From: Nitrincola tapanii
Lineage (GTDB): Bacteria; Pseudomonadota; Gammaproteobacteria; Pseudomonadales; Balneatricaceae
Length of the DNA stretch: 64,000 nt
Reading direction: 5' to 3'
Assembly (NCBI RefSeq): GCF_008368715.1
Contig: NZ_SMRS01000002.1
Location: forward strand, 124,001 to 188,000
Shown piece after piece: positions 1 to 9,611 of the stretch; the first letter of the stretch is position 1; every line of letters begins with the position of its first letter. A model generated the notes under the pieces. The model was not told where the DNA came from. It was given only the letters and a program-made list of their open reading frames with translations, and made no database searches. A program made the translations under genes and the position numbers.

Positions 1-30
1 AATTTGTAATAGACATCAGGTAGATATTTT

Positions 31-1278
31 GTGTTAAAAAAAATCAAAACACTTACCAATACAGAAAACAAAAGACGCCTGATTAGTAATTTTTTCTCTC
101 TTTCAGTGTTGCGTGGATTTCAATTTCTAATCCCGCTGATTACGTTGCCTTATTTGATCAGAACCATTGGCATTGAAAACTTTGGTTTAGTCAACTTTGC
201 TTTATCGCTTGGCCTATACTTTGGCGCAATTATACAATTCGGTTTTGGTGTGACAGCAACTCGTGAAATTGCTCGAAACCGTGATAAAAAAGCAAAGTTA
301 GAACAGATTTATTCCGCAACGCTATCAGCATCTATCTTATTGGCCGGGGTAGCTGCAGTTTTGTTTACTCTTATCGTTATTTCGTTTGAAAAATTTAGCA
401 GCAATTTAGATTTATACCTCTTTACCTTAGCGTTTGTCGTTTTTCAAAGTCTATTTCCTGTGTGGTTTTTTCAGGGAATGGAAAAAATGAAATACATCAC
501 ATTTTTAACGCTGGGTAGCAGTGGTTTATTTTTAATTAGCCTATTTGTTTTTATAAAACAAGAGAGTGATTTTGTCTTAGTGCCACTGTTGCAGGCTTTT
601 TTAGCATTGCTGATCTTTATATTAGCGATAGTGCTGGTCAAAAAAGAATTTAAAGTTAATTTTAAAATGCCTAAATTGCAAGAGGTTAAATCAATATATC
701 AAAGTGGACACCACGCATTTGTCAGCCAGCTTGCGCCAAACCTCTACAACAATTCAACAGTATTTTTGCTGGGGCTATTTACTAATAATACCCTTGTCGG
801 GCTTTATACCGCCGCCACAAAGGTGATTGATGCCGTGATCTCGTTTGCCTATATTATATCCAACACCTTTTTGCCTTACCTTTCTCGTAACTTACAAAAA
901 CATAAGGTATTTCAAAAAATTATGTTGGTATCAGGCCTGTTTTTGACCGTCACTACCTTTGTTGCGGCGGAGTGGATTACAACATTTTTATTTAGCGCAG
1001 ATAACCTCGAAATCGCTACCTATATCCAATGGTTGGCCATTTGCATATTCCTGATATTCATTATCATGACCTACGGTACGAATTATTTAATGCTTGTCGG
1101 GAAAGAAAAAATTGTTAAAAACATTGCGCTCTATACCTCGTTGATTTTTTTTGGAGTTGCTCTGCTTATTATTCCATTTTGGGGGATTTGGGGAGGGATT
1201 TTTACCTTAGTTGGTGCACGATTTATAATGGCCATTTTCCAGTTTGGCTTTTACCACAAATACAAACATCTAGGGTAA
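31..1278 (+). CDS. Wzx-type polysaccharide flippase
   Basis: A 415-residue protein made almost entirely of hydrophobic segments, with the N-terminal pattern of the MATE-like polysaccharide transporter family (LRGFQFLIPLITLPYLIRTIG near residues 28-48, then a GVTATREIAR stretch). Such flippases move undecaprenyl-linked repeat units from the cytoplasmic to the periplasmic face of the inner membrane. The start is a GTG; no in-frame ATG gives a better N-terminus. It heads a tightly packed run of polysaccharide genes, with the next gene starting 5 bp after its stop. Family assignment is firm. The substrate cannot be read from the sequence. Confidence 0.88.
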   Translation: MLKKIKTLTNTENKRRLISNFFSLSVLRGFQFLIPLITLPYLIRTIGIENFGLVNFALSLGLYFGAIIQFGFGVTATREIARNRDKKAKLEQIYSATLSASILLAGVAAVLFTLIVISFEKFSSNLDLYLFTLAFVVFQSLFPVWFFQGMEKMKYITFLTLGSSGLFLISLFVFIKQESDFVLVPLLQAFLALLIFILAIVLVKKEFKVNFKMPKLQEVKSIYQSGHHAFVSQLAPNLYNNSTVFLLGLFTNNTLVGLYTAATKVIDAVISFAYIISNTFLPYLSRNLQKHKVFQKIMLVSGLFLTVTTFVAAEWITTFLFSADNLEIATYIQWLAICIFLIFIIMTYGTNYLMLVGKEKIVKNIALYTSLIFFGVALLIIPFWGIWGGIFTLVGARFIMAIFQFGFYHKYKHLG

Positions 1279-1283
1279 ACCGC

Positions 1284-2768
1284 ATGATCACACACCTCAC
1301 CCCCAACCAACAAGGCTTGGTGCTTGAGTCCGATTTAGCGGGCGAGTTTCCGCTGTATCTTTATTGGCCGCAAAATCAATCGACCTTGTTGTATTCCACC
1401 TCGATTACCAAGTTATTAAACGATGCGCGTGTGCCGAAGCCATTAAAGATAAGCACGGAAGGCTTGTCGTTTTTATTGCAAAGCGGGGTGGTGCCACCGC
1501 CGAAAACCGCTTATCAGGATATTTACATTCTCGGCATTGGTGATAAGGCCAAGGTGTCCACGCTCAATGGTAAAATCGACATTCAGTTTAGCCACGAATT
1601 TCCGTTTTTAAATGCTAACCGTTTGCATGCGGATGAAATGCATCCGGATGAAGACTTGATTTTACAAATGCTGGCCGAAGCCACCATCAGCCGCATTGAT
1701 GAAACTAAGCCGAGTTTTCTATTCCACAGCGCAGGCAAAGACAGCAACAGTATCGCGTTGGCGTTAGCGGAAGCCGGTTGGCAGGATAAGGTCACCTTGA
1801 TTACCCATAAATCCAAAGGCCAGGCGGATGAAAGTGAAATCAGCGCCAACATCGCCAAACAACTGGGTTTTAAACATCAAATATTGCACGAAGTCGATCA
1901 ACTGCAATTCAAACACAAACACGCCATCAACGACTATTTTGTTAATGCGCCTTTCCCTTGCACCGACAATGTCACTTTAGCCTATCCACTCTATGCCCAC
2001 CAACTGCCCGAACTCAAAGGCGCGAATATTATTGATGGGATGGGGAATGATGTTTTCATTGGTCACATTCCAAGTCGCGCAGAATACAATCGTCAGCAAT
2101 TATCAAAATATTTAAAACATAGCCGAGTCTTATCAAAATATTTCCCATCAGAAAGTTTGTTTCATGTTGCAGGGCGCACACGCGCAGAATGGACAGGTTT
2201 ATCTGGGTTATCCTTTTCAGATGCCATGAAAATTTTACCAGATGCTTTTGATGTGTCGGATTTTTGGTTTAAAAAAGACACCAATCAGGATTATTTGGAT
2301 TTTAGACCCTCGATTCGCGGAACAATTATTGACCAAGAAATTTTTACGCGAAAAGCCAGAAATTTTGCCGATTCGATCAATGCAAATATGGTTTTACCTT
2401 GGGCGAATCAACAAGTTGCCGAATACTTCGCCAAAATGCCAGAACAACACCTATTCGACCGCAAAACCCTAAAAAACAAACTCATCCTCCGCAAAATCCT
2501 CAAAGAACGAATCTGCCTCGATTCCGATGCGCTTGGTAAATATGGGTTTACGTATGATTTAAATACAGTTGTATTAGAAAATATAGATTTTATGTGCCGT
2601 GAGATTAAATCATGTATTTTTTGGGATGGAAAAAAAATTGCGAATATGTGCCTTAATTGGGTTGTTCTTTTTAGGAAACGAGAGAGGCGCTGGCAGCATA
2701 CGTTATGGTTTTTTTATAGACTATATTTGATAAGCCATTTTTTAAACAACAGTAAATATGTTAACTAA
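1284..2768 (+). CDS. Asparagine-synthase-like protein without glutaminase cysteine
   Basis: A 494-residue protein with a PP-loop ATP-pyrophosphatase motif (SAGKDS at about residues 149-154), as in the synthetase half of AsnB. The ATG at 1284 is preferred over an upstream ATG at 1179, because the longer reading would run through the end of the flippase gene. The residue after Met is Ile, so the N-terminal nucleophile Cys of class II glutamine amidotransferases is absent and ammonia probably comes from elsewhere, or another amide/ligase reaction is done. In polysaccharide clusters such proteins may amidate sugar acids; that is inference. Base composition drops abruptly to AT-rich at about 2530, inside the gene. 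The stop overlaps the next gene by 11 bp. Confidence 0.75.
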   Translation: MITHLTPNQQGLVLESDLAGEFPLYLYWPQNQSTLLYSTSITKLLNDARVPKPLKISTEGLSFLLQSGVVPPPKTAYQDIYILGIGDKAKVSTLNGKIDIQFSHEFPFLNANRLHADEMHPDEDLILQMLAEATISRIDETKPSFLFHSAGKDSNSIALALAEAGWQDKVTLITHKSKGQADESEISANIAKQLGFKHQILHEVDQLQFKHKHAINDYFVNAPFPCTDNVTLAYPLYAHQLPELKGANIIDGMGNDVFIGHIPSRAEYNRQQLSKYLKHSRVLSKYFPSESLFHVAGRTRAEWTGLSGLSFSDAMKILPDAFDVSDFWFKKDTNQDYLDFRPSIRGTIIDQEIFTRKARNFADSINANMVLPWANQQVAEYFAKMPEQHLFDRKTLKNKLILRKILKERICLDSDALGKYGFTYDLNTVVLENIDFMCREIKSCIFWDGKKIANMCLNWVVLFRKRERRWQHTLWFFYRLYLISHFLNNSKYVN

Positions 2769-3885
2769 AAAAGTTTCTATTTTCATGCCTGATTTTAATC
2801 CAGGTGGTGCAGAGCACGTTATGGTGACTTTAGGTAATCATCTAGTCGTAAATAATTATTTGGTCGAATTTATCGTTACAAGGCATGAAGGGCCTTTAAT
2901 TGAAAGACTTAATGATAGTATAAGGGTGGTTTCACTTGATTGTAGTCTTTCAAATTCTATCTTTCCTTTAATTAGTTATTTAAGAAAATCTAGGCGTGAT
3001 GTTTTAATCAGTACTCTTAAAGAGTGTAATTTGTACTCTATAATCGGGCGTTATTTTACCAAAAATGAATTTAAGCTTGTTATAAGAGAGGCAAATACAC
3101 CAAGTGCTGAATATTTTTATGAAAAGACTTTAAAAGATAAAATTAAGAACTATTTTGTGCGAAGGCTTTATAAAAAATCAGATCAAGTTATAGCACTCTC
3201 ACATCTTATGAAGCAGGAATTGGTTAGCCAAATAGGTGTATCTGAAAAAAAAATTAGTGTGGTTGGGAACCCTGTTGATATTGATAATATTTATAGGTTG
3301 TCAAGTGAGCCGCTGTCAGATCGTGAAAAAGCTTTTTTTGATTTATATGACTCTAAGTTAATTCTGTCTGTCGGTAGATTTTCTAAAGTAAAGAATTTTA
3401 AGTTTGGGATAGATTTATTAAATCTTTTAAAAAAAAATGGTTTGCACTATGGATACGTTATAGTTGGTGATGGAATTGAAAAAGCAAATTTAGTAGAAAA
3501 AGTAGAGGCATCTGGATTATCGGAGCAGGTTCTATTTGTAGGTTATCAAAAAAATCCATTTAAATATCTATCCCGAGGAAATGTCTTTTTAATGCCTTCA
3601 CTTTATGAAGGATTGCCAAATGTTTTACTTCAGGCAATATCTTTGAAGCTAAAGGTACTTGTTTCGGATAGCCCGGGAGCAGGTCCATTACTAACTAGAG
3701 ATTCTAAAGCAGGTTTAGTTTATTCATATAATGACTTATCTGATGCGGTAACTAAATTTATTGAAATTGAAGAAGAAAGTTTTGATATGAATTTTTCTTT
3801 TGAATATATTAAGAGTAATTTCTCGCAAGAAAAAATATTAGGTGTTTATTTAGATTTGATTGAGGATTTAATTGATGAAGGTTAG
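2758..3885 (+). CDS. Glycosyltransferase, GT-B fold, family 4 type
   Basis: A 375-residue protein with the layout of GT4 glycosyltransferases. The N-terminal acceptor-side domain has the glycine-rich PGGAEHVMVTLG stretch. The C-terminal nucleotide-sugar domain has SVGRFSKVKNF and, near residue 280, SLYEGLPNVLLQAISLK, which carries the EX7E-type donor-binding pattern. It is expected to add one sugar to a lipid-linked repeat unit at the cytoplasmic membrane. It overlaps its upstream neighbour by 11 bp and its downstream neighbour by a similar length, so translation is probably coupled. It is very AT-rich. Donor and linkage are unknown. Confidence 0.85.
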   Translation: MLTKKVSIFMPDFNPGGAEHVMVTLGNHLVVNNYLVEFIVTRHEGPLIERLNDSIRVVSLDCSLSNSIFPLISYLRKSRRDVLISTLKECNLYSIIGRYFTKNEFKLVIREANTPSAEYFYEKTLKDKIKNYFVRRLYKKSDQVIALSHLMKQELVSQIGVSEKKISVVGNPVDIDNIYRLSSEPLSDREKAFFDLYDSKLILSVGRFSKVKNFKFGIDLLNLLKKNGLHYGYVIVGDGIEKANLVEKVEASGLSEQVLFVGYQKNPFKYLSRGNVFLMPSLYEGLPNVLLQAISLKLKVLVSDSPGAGPLLTRDSKAGLVYSYNDLSDAVTKFIEIEEESFDMNFSFEYIKSNFSQEKILGVYLDLIEDLIDEG

Positions 3886-4735
3886 CATAGGTATACCTGT
3901 ATACAATGCGGCTGAGTTCTTAGAAGATGCTATTGAGTCAATTATTGCGCAAACATTCACTGATTGGGAATTAATAATCATAGATGATGGTTCTACAGAC
4001 AACTCATTAGCAATAGCGAAAAAATATGAATCGGATAAAGTTCGTGTTTATTCTGATGGTTTAAATAAGAAGCTTCCAGCACGCTTAAATGAAATTATTA
4101 GATTATCGAAATATGACATTATTGCGAGAATGGATGCAGATGATTTAATTTTGCCAGATAAATTTGAAAAACAATACAACGTTCTTATTCAAAATCCTGA
4201 TATTGATTTGGTTTCAACAGGCATTATTGCAATTGATTCTAATAATAATGTTATAGGTACAAGATCTACACCTAATTCATATTGTCCATCATTGTTAGAT
4301 GTAGTGGCAGGTCGCGCTGGTATTATTCATGCCAGTATTATGGTAAGAAAAGAATGGTTTGAACGTAATCCATATAATGAAGCAATTATACAAGCTGAAG
4401 ATTTTCAGTTATGGATTGATGCTAAATTAAAAAATGATTTAAAAGTTTACTTTATCGAAGAGCCGCTTTACTGTTATCGAGAAGATCAAAATGTCAGTCT
4501 TGCTAAGATGTTGAGAGGCTACTATCAACAACGTCAATGCATTGCAGATTTATATGAAAGAGGTTTATTGCCTTTTTTCTATTCAGTGAAAGAGCGTTTT
4601 AAATTATTTATAAAATCTCTTTTAGTTAGGATGTTTTTTTTATTTAATAAGCAAAATATTTTATTAAAGAAACGTTCACAAGAAAGTTCTGAGAATAGTT
4701 ATTATCAATCTGTAGTGGATATTATAACTAAATGA
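3875..4735 (+). CDS. Glycosyltransferase, GT-A fold, family 2
   Basis: A 286-residue protein beginning MKVSIGIPVYN, a standard GT2 N-terminus. It carries IIDDGSTDNS near residue 38 and the metal-binding RMDADD (DXD-type) near residue 87, followed by an acceptor region with a QAEDFQLW motif (ED catalytic-base type). I chose the ATG at 3875; a TTG one codon earlier is also possible. The gene overlaps the end of the previous glycosyltransferase by 11 bp and shares an ATGA overlap with the next gene. It probably transfers one sugar of the repeat unit in the cytoplasm. The donor sugar is not determinable. Confidence 0.87.
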   Translation: MKVSIGIPVYNAAEFLEDAIESIIAQTFTDWELIIIDDGSTDNSLAIAKKYESDKVRVYSDGLNKKLPARLNEIIRLSKYDIIARMDADDLILPDKFEKQYNVLIQNPDIDLVSTGIIAIDSNNNVIGTRSTPNSYCPSLLDVVAGRAGIIHASIMVRKEWFERNPYNEAIIQAEDFQLWIDAKLKNDLKVYFIEEPLYCYREDQNVSLAKMLRGYYQQRQCIADLYERGLLPFFYSVKERFKLFIKSLLVRMFFLFNKQNILLKKRSQESSENSYYQSVVDIITK

Positions 4736-5829
4736 AATTTATTTTATGGTTTTTAGCTATTTCTGCATCGCAATTTTATGTTTTTAAAAGCGGGGTACCG
4801 CAACCTTCACATTTATTGCTGATATTAATTTTTTCATATTTTTTATTTGCTGATCAGCGGAATATATATTCAATCTTTTCATATAAGTATGTTAAGCCCG
4901 TAATTTTGTTCTTTCTATATGCTTTATTTGTTAATATATTTTTCGCCGTAATAAATTTTCACATTTCGTTTATTTTTTCAATTTTATATTTTTTGTTTGG
5001 TTTGTTAACTTTGGTTTTTGTATTGTTTTCTTTGGCTAAGAACGAATCTAATTTTAAACCAATCATATTTTCCTTGTATGCCGGTTTGGCTTTGCTTTTT
5101 AGTTTAACTTTACTTGAGATAGGACGCTTTGATTTTTTTCCAAGATTTAATGCATTTTTTAATGATCCTAATCAGATGGCTTTTTGGGCATTATGCGTAG
5201 CGGCTTCTTTTTTTCTATTATCTAGCGTTTATAAGATTAAGATTATTTATGTTGCAAGCGCATCTATTATGCTCGTATTTATCATTTTATCTTCTGCTTC
5301 TCGATCAGCTTTAGTTGGCCTGCTTCCTATGCTGTTAGGTTTGATTATTTTAAATAAAGATTACTTTGGATCGGTGTCGACTAAACTTTTTGGAATGATT
5401 TTGGGCTTATTTTTTACATCTTATTTTATATATACAATCAGTGGGCTGGAGCAGACCCAGTACTTGATGGATCGCTTTGTAACCACAGATACTGATCAGC
5501 AACTTTCTGATAGGGGTTATGATCGTTTTGCAGATTATTATCAATATCTTTTTTTTGGTGCCGGGCAAGGTGCTGATTTTCGTTTCAATTCAACCCATGA
5601 AATCCATTCAACATGGGCTGGAATATTTTTTTATTATGGTTTGATTGGTTTTTATATTTTCTTGCATTTTATACTGAAAATTTTCTTTAAGCTTTCTTTT
5701 GCTGAAAAGTTTATTTACCTTTCACCATTAATTTATGGCTTTTCAACTTTTGGTGCTAGATCTCCTATTTTCTGGGTTTTTATTGCAATTGCCATTTTTG
5801 TTGTTTACAAGAGAGTTAAACCTTTATGA
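4732..5829 (+). CDS. Wzy-type O-antigen/EPS polymerase (membrane)
   Basis: A 365-residue, strongly hydrophobic protein with about ten predicted membrane segments and a longer loop around residues 235-275. This is the architecture of Wzy polymerases and O-antigen ligases of the RfaL/WaaL clan. The loop carries GAGQGADF followed by a STHEIHSTW stretch, resembling the conserved periplasmic loop of this family. It would polymerise flipped repeat units in the periplasm. Start and stop overlap both neighbours by 4 bp (ATGA). Very AT-rich. A second member of the same clan lies at 25647-27047 on the other strand, so one may polymerise and the other ligate, or each may serve a different polymer. Confidence 0.75.
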   Translation: MKFILWFLAISASQFYVFKSGVPQPSHLLLILIFSYFLFADQRNIYSIFSYKYVKPVILFFLYALFVNIFFAVINFHISFIFSILYFLFGLLTLVFVLFSLAKNESNFKPIIFSLYAGLALLFSLTLLEIGRFDFFPRFNAFFNDPNQMAFWALCVAASFFLLSSVYKIKIIYVASASIMLVFIILSSASRSALVGLLPMLLGLIILNKDYFGSVSTKLFGMILGLFFTSYFIYTISGLEQTQYLMDRFVTTDTDQQLSDRGYDRFADYYQYLFFGAGQGADFRFNSTHEIHSTWAGIFFYYGLIGFYIFLHFILKIFFKLSFAEKFIYLSPLIYGFSTFGARSPIFWVFIAIAIFVVYKRVKPL

Positions 5830-6757
5830 TTATACATAATATTCAAATTCTTCGTGGAATTGCAGCCGTTTTTGTTGTTTTTTTCATGCAGTCGAGTTAT
5901 CAATTGATAATTCACATTCGATATTTTTTTTATGATTTTTAAAGGTGTTGGTTCTTTTGGTGTTGACCTTTTCTTCGTTATTTCTAGTTTTATAATGATG
6001 TATATTCACATTAATAAACCACAAACAATAAAATCTTTTGTCTCTTCAAGGGTTGTTCGAATTATTCCACTTTATTGGTTATTGACTTTTCTTTTCTTTA
6101 TTGTGTTGCTGTTAAGAAATGAATATGATTTATTTTATTTACTCACCTCACTTTTCTTTATTCCACATTTTTTTCCTATGATTATCCTGTTGTTTATCTT
6201 GGCTGGACACTAGAGTATGAGGTTTTATTTTATACAATATTTGCTTTATCACTTTTTTTCAAAATGAAAGATATAGATTTTATTTTTTAATTTTAATTTT
6301 ATTATTTTTTTCTTTTTTTATTTCAGCTACATTCTTAGAGTTTATTTTTGGTATGCTCATAGCTTATATATATAAAAATTTCTCATTAAAAAATTATTTG
6401 TCCATTTTTATGTTTATAATCGGTGTTTTATTTCTATATTTATCTCACGTCATACAGTTTATTGAAGAGCTTCCAAGGTTTTTAAAGTGGGGCTTGCCAT
6501 CTTTTTTAATTGTTTTGTCATGTCTTAATTTGTATCAATTTAGGAATAGATTTTTTAATTTACTTGGCAATGCATCTTATAGTATTTATCTAATTCAAGT
6601 TTTTTCTTTGCCGATTATTTTTAAATTTTATTTTATTTTTAATAATGCAGATGTTTTCATTATATCATCTGTTACTTTCACAGTAATCTTGGGGGTTCTT
6701 TTATACTTTTTTTTCGAAAGGCCCATTACTAATTTATTAAAAAACTATATAAAATAA
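5826..6757 (+). pseudogene. Acyltransferase-3 family gene, three apparent frameshifts
   Basis: The pieces of one O-acyltransferase (OafA/acyltransferase 3 family) lie in order but in different frames. They are an N-terminus with IQILRGIAAVFVVFF from 5826; GVDLFFVISSF after a frame change between about 5911 and 5938; VVYLGWTLEYEVLFYTIFA after a second change near 6168-6192; and EFIFGMLIAY to FFERPITNLL, ending at 6757, after a third change near 6285-6340. Each change lies in or beside a run of T. An intact protein would be about 310 residues and would acylate a sugar at the inner membrane. It may be a decayed gene, a gene varied by slippage, or an assembly with homopolymer errors. Confidence 0.82.
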
Positions 6758-6763
6758 TTTATT

Positions 6764-7891
6764 ATGAAAATCGTGATCATCGGCACTGTTGCCAGTTCAA
6801 TTCTAGGTTTTCGTGGCCCTATAATTCAAAAATTGTTGTCTGATGGGCATCAGGTTTTTGCGTTTGCAATTGACTATACGTCTGACCAAAAAAAACAACT
6901 TACTGACTGGGGTGGTGTGCCGGTTGATTACCAATTGTCGCGCTCTGGTTTAAATCCGTTTGCGGATTTAAAGATGATGTTTGCGTTAAAAAAGCAGTTG
7001 ATGTCTATTCAGCCCGATATTGTTTTTTCTTATTTTGTTAAGCCAGTTATTTATGGCACTCTTGCTGCTAAATGGGCGAGGGTGCCCAAGCGTATTGCCA
7101 TGCTTGAAGGTTTGGGTTTTGCCTTTACTGAACAACCAGAGGGCAAAGCGTTTAAAACCAAGCTGATTCAACAGATTCAATTACTGCTTTATCGGATTGC
7201 CTTTCCCGCTTCGACAGACTTAGTTTTTTTGAACCCTGATGATCGTGATGAGTTGTTGGTTAAACACCGGCTAAAAGCCAATGATGTCGCGGTCTTAGGC
7301 GGTATTGGATTAAGTTTGGAAGATTATCCCTATCAAAAACCTATGTTAGATAAGGTACGGTTTTTGTTTATTGGTCGTTTGTTGAAAGAGAAAGGTATCT
7401 TTGATTTTTTAGCGGCGGCAGATCTTGTTAAGCAGACCTATCTTGATGCTGAGTTTGTGGTGTTGGGCAGTACCGATACCACCAGCCCGAATGCCTTGTC
7501 TGATGCGCAATTGCAGGGTTATATAAAGCGTGACGTGATTGTTTATCCTGGTCAGGTGAGTAATGTGGCTGAATGGATAGCGGCCAGTTCCGTTTTTGTT
7601 TTGCCTTCTTATCGAGAAGGTGTGCCTCGTTCTAGTCAAGAAGCGATGGCGATTGGTCGCCCCATTTTAACGACTGATGTACCAGGTTGTCGGGAAACGG
7701 TGGTTGAGGGTGATAATGGTTTTTTTGTCCCGGCGTTTGATGTTGATGCCTTAGCTAAAAAAATGATTTGGTTTATTGAAAACCCCGATCAAATTGAACC
7801 GATGGGCTTGGCTTCACGCAAAATGGCGGAAGAGAAATTTGATGTGCATAAAGTCAATGCACGGATGTTAGAGATTATGGGACTTGGGTAG
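6764..7891 (+). CDS. Glycosyltransferase family 4, PglA-like
   Basis: A 375-residue GT4 protein. The N-terminus (VIIGTVASSILGFRGPII) resembles PglA-type N-acetylgalactosaminyltransferases that act on undecaprenyl-linked diacetylbacillosamine. The C-terminal domain has FIGRLLKEKGIFDFL near residue 205 and SYREGVPRSSQEAMAIGRPI near residue 280, the donor-binding region. Proximity to PglC-, PglD-, PglE- and PglF-like genes supports a second-sugar role, but that is inference. Base composition returns to moderate GC at this gene after the AT-rich stretch, so it probably belongs to the conserved flank of the cluster rather than to the exchangeable cassette. Confidence 0.82.
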   Translation: MKIVIIGTVASSILGFRGPIIQKLLSDGHQVFAFAIDYTSDQKKQLTDWGGVPVDYQLSRSGLNPFADLKMMFALKKQLMSIQPDIVFSYFVKPVIYGTLAAKWARVPKRIAMLEGLGFAFTEQPEGKAFKTKLIQQIQLLLYRIAFPASTDLVFLNPDDRDELLVKHRLKANDVAVLGGIGLSLEDYPYQKPMLDKVRFLFIGRLLKEKGIFDFLAAADLVKQTYLDAEFVVLGSTDTTSPNALSDAQLQGYIKRDVIVYPGQVSNVAEWIAASSVFVLPSYREGVPRSSQEAMAIGRPILTTDVPGCRETVVEGDNGFFVPAFDVDALAKKMIWFIENPDQIEPMGLASRKMAEEKFDVHKVNARMLEIMGLG

Positions 7892-7933
7892 TTTGTGCTT
7901 TACGATGGCAAATGAGATTGAAAAGGGCACGAA

Positions 7934-8941
7934 ATGATTTTAGTAACCGGTGGTGCTGGCTATATTGGGTCGCATACGTGTTTGGAGTTGTTGGCGGCGG
8001 GGTTTGATTTGATGGTATTGGACAATTTGTCTAATTCATCATTGGAATCGCTTAAGCGTGCAGAGCAGATTGCTGGGAAGCCGATCAAGTTTATCGAGGG
8101 CGATATTCGTGACCGTGAGCTGTTGCGGTCGGTGTTTCCACGGTTTGATATTGAGGCGGTGATTCATTTTGCTGGGCTCAAGGCAGTGGGTGAATCGGTA
8201 GCGATACCTTTGCGCTATTACGATAACAATGTGTCGGGATCGGTGGCTTTGTTTGAGGTAATGGCGGAGTTTAATTGCAAGCGCATGGTGTTTAGCTCAT
8301 CGGCGACGGTCTATGGCGATCCGGCGAGTGTGCCGATTAAAGAGGATTTTCCGTTATCAACCACCAATCCCTATGGCGCATCGAAATTGATGGTGGAAAA
8401 TATTTTGCGCGATGTCTATGCCAGTGACCAGGCCTGGTCGATTGGTTTGTTGCGTTATTTTAATCCGGTGGGTGCGCATGAATCGGGTTTGATTGGTGAA
8501 GATCCGAATGGCATTCCAAATAACCTGATGCCGTTTGTATCGCAAGTGGCGGTGGGATTGCGCGAGAAGTTATCGGTATTTGGCGGCGATTACGCGACGG
8601 TCGATGGTACGGGCGTGCGCGATTATATTCATGTGGTGGATTTGGCTAAAGGGCATGTTGCGGCCTTGCGGAAGCTCATGCAATCACCAGGCCTGCTAAC
8701 CCTGAATTTAGGCACGGGGCACGGCTATTCGGTGTTGGAAATGGTGCGCGCCTTTGAACAAGCTTCGGGCAAAGCTGTGCCCTATGAGATTGTGGCGCGC
8801 AGGCCGGGTGATGTGGCGCAATGTTATGCCGACCCGGATTATGCGTTTGAGGTGTTGGGCTGGAAAGCGCAATTGGGTATTGATCGGATGTGTGAAGATG
8901 CTTGGCGCTGGCAGTCTAATAACCCGCAGGGGTATCGCTAA
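7934..8941 (+). CDS. galE: UDP-glucose 4-epimerase
   Basis: A 335-residue extended short-chain dehydrogenase/reductase of normal GalE length. It shows the NAD-binding [10 protein letters not shown] at the N-terminus, the SSATVYG segment carrying the catalytic Ser/Thr near residue 120, YGASK (YxxxK catalytic pair) near residue 147, and NPVGAHESG and GTGHGYSV typical of GalE. It interconverts UDP-glucose and UDP-galactose (some members also the N-acetyl forms) and so supplies galactose-type donors to the surrounding glycosyltransferases. It starts 43 bp after the preceding gene in the same direction. Confidence 0.94.
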   Translation: MILVTGGAGYIGSHTCLELLAAGFDLMVLDNLSNSSLESLKRAEQIAGKPIKFIEGDIRDRELLRSVFPRFDIEAVIHFAGLKAVGESVAIPLRYYDNNVSGSVALFEVMAEFNCKRMVFSSSATVYGDPASVPIKEDFPLSTTNPYGASKLMVENILRDVYASDQAWSIGLLRYFNPVGAHESGLIGEDPNGIPNNLMPFVSQVAVGLREKLSVFGGDYATVDGTGVRDYIHVVDLAKGHVAALRKLMQSPGLLTLNLGTGHGYSVLEMVRAFEQASGKAVPYEIVARRPGDVAQCYADPDYAFEVLGWKAQLGIDRMCEDAWRWQSNNPQGYR

Positions 8942-8993
8942 CCTGTGATTGAAACAAAAGGATTAAATAGACATATCCACCCACCTAATTCTG

Positions 8994-9611
8994 ATGCGGA
9001 TTCATCCTCTCATGTTTAAACGTTTTTTCGATATTATCGCTTCAACTATTGGCTTGTTGCTGCTTGCGCCTGTAATCGTTTGGGTCGCTTTTCAGATCCG
9101 CCGCAAGCTGGGTTCGCCAGTTCTCTTCCGCCAAGTGCGCCCCGGTAAAGATGGCAAGCCTTTTGAAATGATTAAATTCCGCACCATGCGTGACGCCATA
9201 GATAAGGACGGCAACCCGCTGCCGGATTCCGAACGCATGACCCCTTTTGGTGCTTTCTTACGCTCCTCCAGTCTGGATGAACTGCCGGAGCTTTGGAATG
9301 TACTCAAAGGCGACATGAGCCTTGTGGGCCCTCGACCTTTGCTCATGGAGTATTTACCGCTTTACTCTAATGAACAATATCGCCGCCATGATGTTCGCCC
9401 AGGGGTAACGGGTTGGGCACAGGTGAATGGCCGTAATGCCATCTCTTGGGACGAGAAGTTTAAGCTGGATGTCTGGTATGTAGATCATCGCTCTTTCTGG
9501 CTGGATCTTAAGATTATCTATCTAACGATTAAGAAAGTTCTGGTTAGAGAGGGTATTTCGGCTGAGGGTGAAGCAACCATGGCAAAATTTACGGGAAGCG
9601 AGCGTTCATGA
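8994..9611 (+). CDS. PglC-like initiating phospho-sugar transferase
   Basis: A 205-residue protein of the monotopic bacterial sugar transferase family. It has a re-entrant membrane helix at the N-terminus (FKRFFDIIASTIGLLLLAPVI), then KFRTMRDA, SLDELPELWNVLKGDMSLVGPRP with the catalytic Asp-Glu pair, and GVTGWAQVNGRN. Such enzymes transfer a sugar-1-phosphate from a UDP-sugar to undecaprenyl phosphate, starting repeat-unit assembly. The compact size, with no extra membrane domain, matches PglC rather than WbaP. An ATG at 9012 is an alternative start. Its stop overlaps the acetyltransferase start by 4 bp, as in pglC-pglD pairs. Confidence 0.9.
   Translation: MRIHPLMFKRFFDIIASTIGLLLLAPVIVWVAFQIRRKLGSPVLFRQVRPGKDGKPFEMIKFRTMRDAIDKDGNPLPDSERMTPFGAFLRSSSLDELPELWNVLKGDMSLVGPRPLLMEYLPLYSNEQYRRHDVRPGVTGWAQVNGRNAISWDEKFKLDVWYVDHRSFWLDLKIIYLTIKKVLVREGISAEGEATMAKFTGSERS

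Noticed and set aside
1179-1283. Longer N-terminus of the asparagine-synthase-like protein
   Set aside because: The extension is read from the flippase coding end in another frame, and its residues have no resemblance to the family.
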